The notes beneath the pieces are model-generated. The model did not search any database, was not told the origin of the DNA, and saw only the letters and a list, made by a program, of their open reading frames with translations. Shown here one piece after another: positions 61,548 through 64,000 of a stretch of DNA of 64,000 nt. The stretch's first letter is position 1. Each line of letters opens with the position of its first letter. The translations under genes were made by a program, and so were the position numbers. Origin of the DNA: HKCCE3408 sp038530555 (GTDB lineage Bacteria; Pseudomonadota; Alphaproteobacteria; Rhodobacterales; Rhodobacteraceae); the NCBI GenBank assembly GCA_038530555.1, contig JBCBCN010000003.1:62001-126000 (forward strand), read 5' to 3'.

Positions 61548-63152
61548 GTGATTAGATTTGGTTTTTTAAGGGGCTCGTGCGGGCTGGTTGCGCTGTTTTT
61601 GGCGTGGCTCGTTCTTGTGACCCCCGGGCAAGCGGCACCTTACGCCGCGATGGTCATGGATGCGCGCAGCGGCGAGGTCCTTCATTCCCGCAACGCGGAG
61701 ACGCGTCTTCACCCCGCATCACTGACGAAGATGATGACGCTTTACATCGCGTTTGAGGCGGTGCGGCTGGGCGAGATTTCGATGGACACGCCGGTGACGA
61801 TCTCCCGCAATGCGGCGAACACGCCCTACGCGATCGGCTTTCGCGCAGGCAGCCGGGTGCAACTGCGCCACCTGGTGCGCGCGGCGGCTGTGCGGTCCTC
61901 CAACGATGCAGCAACGGCGATTGCGGAGGCGATTTCCGGCTCAGAGGCGGCGTTTGCTCGGCGCATGAACAGAACCGCGGTCGCCCTGGGCATGACGCGC
62001 ACGACGTTTCGCAACGCGCACGGCCTGACGGCGGATGGTCATTTATCGACGGCGCGCGACATGACCGTCATGGGGCGCCGTCTGTTCTATGACTACCCGC
62101 AATATTACAACATTTTCGGCCGGGTCTCGACGCCTGCGGGACCCGTTGGCACGGTGCTCAACACCAACCGAGCGATCTTGAACAATTACCGCGGCGCGGA
62201 CGGCATCAAGACCGGCTTCACGCGTAGCGCGGGGTTCAATCTCGTATCCTCGGCAGAACGCGGCGGCGTGCGGATCTTGGCGACTGTGTTCGGCGGCCGC
62301 TCGGCCGGGTCGCGCAACGCACGCATCGTAGAGCTTTTGGATATGGGCTTTGACCGTGCCCCCCGGCACGCTGAGGTCAGGCATCCTTCGCTGCCGGTTT
62401 ATCAGAACATGCCCGAAGGACTGATGGGCGGTCGCGTGGTGCGCGTGAGCGGCGCCGTTCGCAGGTCGCTGATCCCAACGCCACGCCCGGCACCCGAGGC
62501 GGACATGGACGACGTCCTCATAGCCGCGATCGAGGGCGCCGTCGGCGATGCGCTCTCCGAGGCGCTTGCCCCCTCGGCCCTTGGCTCCGCACAAGAGGAC
62601 CTGGAGGCCACGCCCGTGCCACGCCCCTTGCGCCCAGGCGCGACGGATGCGGCCGTGGCCAGTGCGCTGAGCCCAGAGATGGAAGAGACTACGGAGGAGG
62701 CGTCTGAGATAACCATAGCCAGTGCCCCGAATGACGATGCGGCGCCGGACGGCCAAAGTCCCGGTGTCTCGTTGACCGAGGACGGCGTTGTGATCTTGTC
62801 GGCTGAGGCGGTGTCCGCCGCGCGTCCGCGCCCAAGGCCTATCGATGTCAATGACGTCGTAGCCCGCGCTCAGCCGCTCGCGCCTGAAATCGTCACCCGG
62901 TCTTCGTCATCGGGTCAGCGCCTGTTTGGTGTCTCGCTTGGCCAATTCGCCACCGAAAATGACGCCGAACGCATGCTGTTGCAGACGGCCCTCGCGGAGC
63001 TCGACACGTTCGACACCGCGCTGCGCCATGTCGCCAACCGCTCCACCGGGTTCGAGGCACAGTTCGCGGGTATGACCGCGACGGAGGCGGAGCAGGCCTG
63101 CACCCGGTTGAGCGCGCGCAACCTGCCCTGCGAGACCTTCGGGCCGTCCTGA
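61548..63152 (+). CDS. D-alanyl-D-alanine carboxypeptidase (PBP5/DacC-like) with SPOR domain
   Basis: This 534-residue periplasmic enzyme has a Sec signal (residues 1-29). Its active-site motifs are SLTK (58-61), SSN (117-119) and KTG (221-223). It should trim the terminal D-Ala from peptidoglycan stem peptides. A long disordered linker (residues about 330-450) leads to a C-terminal SPOR-like domain (SLGQFATENDAERMLLQTAL), which would bind denuded glycan at the division site. The start is GTG with AGGT upstream. Confidence 0.92.
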   Translation: MIRFGFLRGSCGLVALFLAWLVLVTPGQAAPYAAMVMDARSGEVLHSRNAETRLHPASLTKMMTLYIAFEAVRLGEISMDTPVTISRNAANTPYAIGFRAGSRVQLRHLVRAAAVRSSNDAATAIAEAISGSEAAFARRMNRTAVALGMTRTTFRNAHGLTADGHLSTARDMTVMGRRLFYDYPQYYNIFGRVSTPAGPVGTVLNTNRAILNNYRGADGIKTGFTRSAGFNLVSSAERGGVRILATVFGGRSAGSRNARIVELLDMGFDRAPRHAEVRHPSLPVYQNMPEGLMGGRVVRVSGAVRRSLIPTPRPAPEADMDDVLIAAIEGAVGDALSEALAPSALGSAQEDLEATPVPRPLRPGATDAAVASALSPEMEETTEEASEITIASAPNDDAAPDGQSPGVSLTEDGVVILSAEAVSAARPRPRPIDVNDVVARAQPLAPEIVTRSSSSGQRLFGVSLGQFATENDAERMLLQTALAELDTFDTALRHVANRSTGFEAQFAGMTATEAEQACTRLSARNLPCETFGPS

Positions 63153-63263
63153 GCGTCGCTCGAAGGACCTTAGCAATCTAAGGGAACAGGGCCGCGCGTA
63201 TTCCCATTTCCGCTCTTGGCGTCAGGCTGTATAGCTCCCTTGGGTTAGGAGAGATTGGCTCAG

Positions 63264-63830
63264 ATGTTCCGGCTTGGACTGTTATTGGCGGCAACGATCT
63301 ACGCAGCGATGGTGCTTCTGCCCACCGGCGCCGATGAGGGAAACCCTAGCGCGCAAACCCAAGCTCAAAGCGATACGCAAGAGCCGCGCCGGACCGAACG
63401 CGCCGATCCATCAACCATGACTTCGCTGACTTTGACGACGGGGGAGACCTGGGAGATCGACCGGGTCATCGCCCTGCAGGAGCCGGCCTCTGAGCAAAGC
63501 ACCGCGGGGGCCGGTCCCACCGTTGGACAAACTGGCGACGACACGGGTGAGGCGCAGACCGGCACCGGTGCTGCAGTCGCGGCTGCACTTGGCCAAAACG
63601 ATGCCGCGCCAGCCACGGAAGACAGCGCGACGCTTCTTTACGTGACCGGGGACCGGGTCAATCTGCGCAGCGGACCCTCCACCAATGATCCAATCGTACG
63701 AGCCCTGACCCGCGGCACCGCGACGGAACTTGTCGCCGCGGCTGAGGATGGCTGGTTCGAGATCCGCGACACCGAAAGCGGCGATCGTGGCTTCATGTCA
63801 GGGGATTTCCTCTCGACCGAGGCACCCTGA
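63264..63830 (+). CDS. Exported SH3-domain protein
   Basis: This 188-residue protein has an N-terminal hydrophobic segment (MFRLGLLLAATIYAAMVLLP) acting as signal or anchor, a disordered Thr/Glu-rich middle, and a C-terminal bacterial SH3 domain (TGDRVNLRSGPSTNDPIVRA, with DGWFEIRD). Such domains bind peptidoglycan or peptides. ATG 63264 is selected. A TTG at 63255 is too close to the AGGAG. It follows the carboxypeptidase gene in the same direction and may share a cell-wall role. Confidence 0.82.
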   Translation: MFRLGLLLAATIYAAMVLLPTGADEGNPSAQTQAQSDTQEPRRTERADPSTMTSLTLTTGETWEIDRVIALQEPASEQSTAGAGPTVGQTGDDTGEAQTGTGAAVAAALGQNDAAPATEDSATLLYVTGDRVNLRSGPSTNDPIVRALTRGTATELVAAAEDGWFEIRDTESGDRGFMSGDFLSTEAP

Positions 63831-63899
63831 GCGCTCAGGGCACTCGCCCTCTGATTTCACCGTTCAATTGGGCGCCCAAAGCAAGTAGACCCGTGGGCA

Positions 63900-64000
63900 A
63901 TGGCGAAAACGATCCTCATCACGGGATGCTCCTCCGGCCTTGGGGCGCATGCCGCTCGGACGCTGCATAAGCGCTCGGGCTGGCGGGTTCTGGCAAGTTG
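63900..64000 (+). CDS. Short-chain dehydrogenase (partial, right edge)
   Basis: This open frame starts at ATG 63900 and runs off the window end. The first 33 residues read MAKTILITGCSSGLGAHAAR and onward, with the SDR nucleotide loop TGCSSGLG. Only the N-terminal Rossmann strand and helix are present, so substrate cannot be judged. Confidence 0.7.
   Translation, partial: MAKTILITGCSSGLGAHAARTLHKRSGWRVLAS

Overview
The window is GC-rich bacterial chromosome. Its gene content (XrtD-type exosortase fused to EpsI, divergent hemC/hemE, many ATGA-coupled operons) fits the Rhodobacteraceae/Roseobacter branch of the Alphaproteobacteria. This placement is inferred from gene families, not from rRNA. 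No IS element, integrase, phage module or CRISPR array was seen.

From 1 to about 40,440 is a large locus for making, exporting and decorating a surface polysaccharide. The left end holds a truncated membrane protein that looks like an O-antigen polymerase/ligase. Next come an Ig/Fn3-like protein and two tandem right-handed beta-helix paralogues (1.2-8.0 kb), four glycosyltransferases or acyltransferases (8.0-13.0 kb), exosortase XrtD, a sulfotransferase, and a 1452-residue protein with two LamG-like domains and a beta-helix. The core export set follows: a kinase-like ATPase with a degenerate P-loop, a Wzz-like co-polymerase, an ExeA/XrtA-type ATPase, an ExoY-like priming transferase, a PrsT-like TPR lipoprotein, a Wza-like export protein, an outer-membrane barrel, a rhomboid and UDP-glucose dehydrogenase. 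The block ends with gtrA-dprE1-dprE2, a PAPS synthetase, a HAD-UbiA fusion, an EEP membrane protein and a second sulfotransferase. Together these predict a sulfated, uronate-containing polymer that also uses a polyprenyl-phosphate pentose of the decaprenyl-phosphoryl-arabinose type.

From 40.5 to 43.6 kb is a small operon (cupin, SDR, FAD amine oxidase, TetR) with a TetR-type operator between its -35 and -10. A tRNA with anticodon CAT follows.

From 43.9 to 55.9 kb is a galactoside-utilisation regulon. A nine-gene minus-strand operon (ABC binding protein, two permeases, GH4 alpha-galactosidase, SDR, DgoK, DgoA, SMP-30 lactonase, GH42 beta-galactosidase) faces an IclR regulator, the ABC ATPase and RbsD. 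It encodes most of a De Ley-Doudoroff route but no galactonate dehydratase.

From 56 to 64 kb is mostly housekeeping: hemC, hemE, a DAO-family oxidase, a GT4 glycosyltransferase, hemF, a SPOR-tailed D,D-carboxypeptidase, an SH3 protein and the start of an SDR.

The most unusual signals are the mycobacterium-like pentose-lipid gene order, a BY-kinase homologue without its P-loop lysine, two neighbouring genes whose best start codon is ATC, a galactoside-operon SDR without its catalytic lysine, several very short coupled upstream ORFs, and two clusters of short repeats at 24.6 and 55.9 kb.
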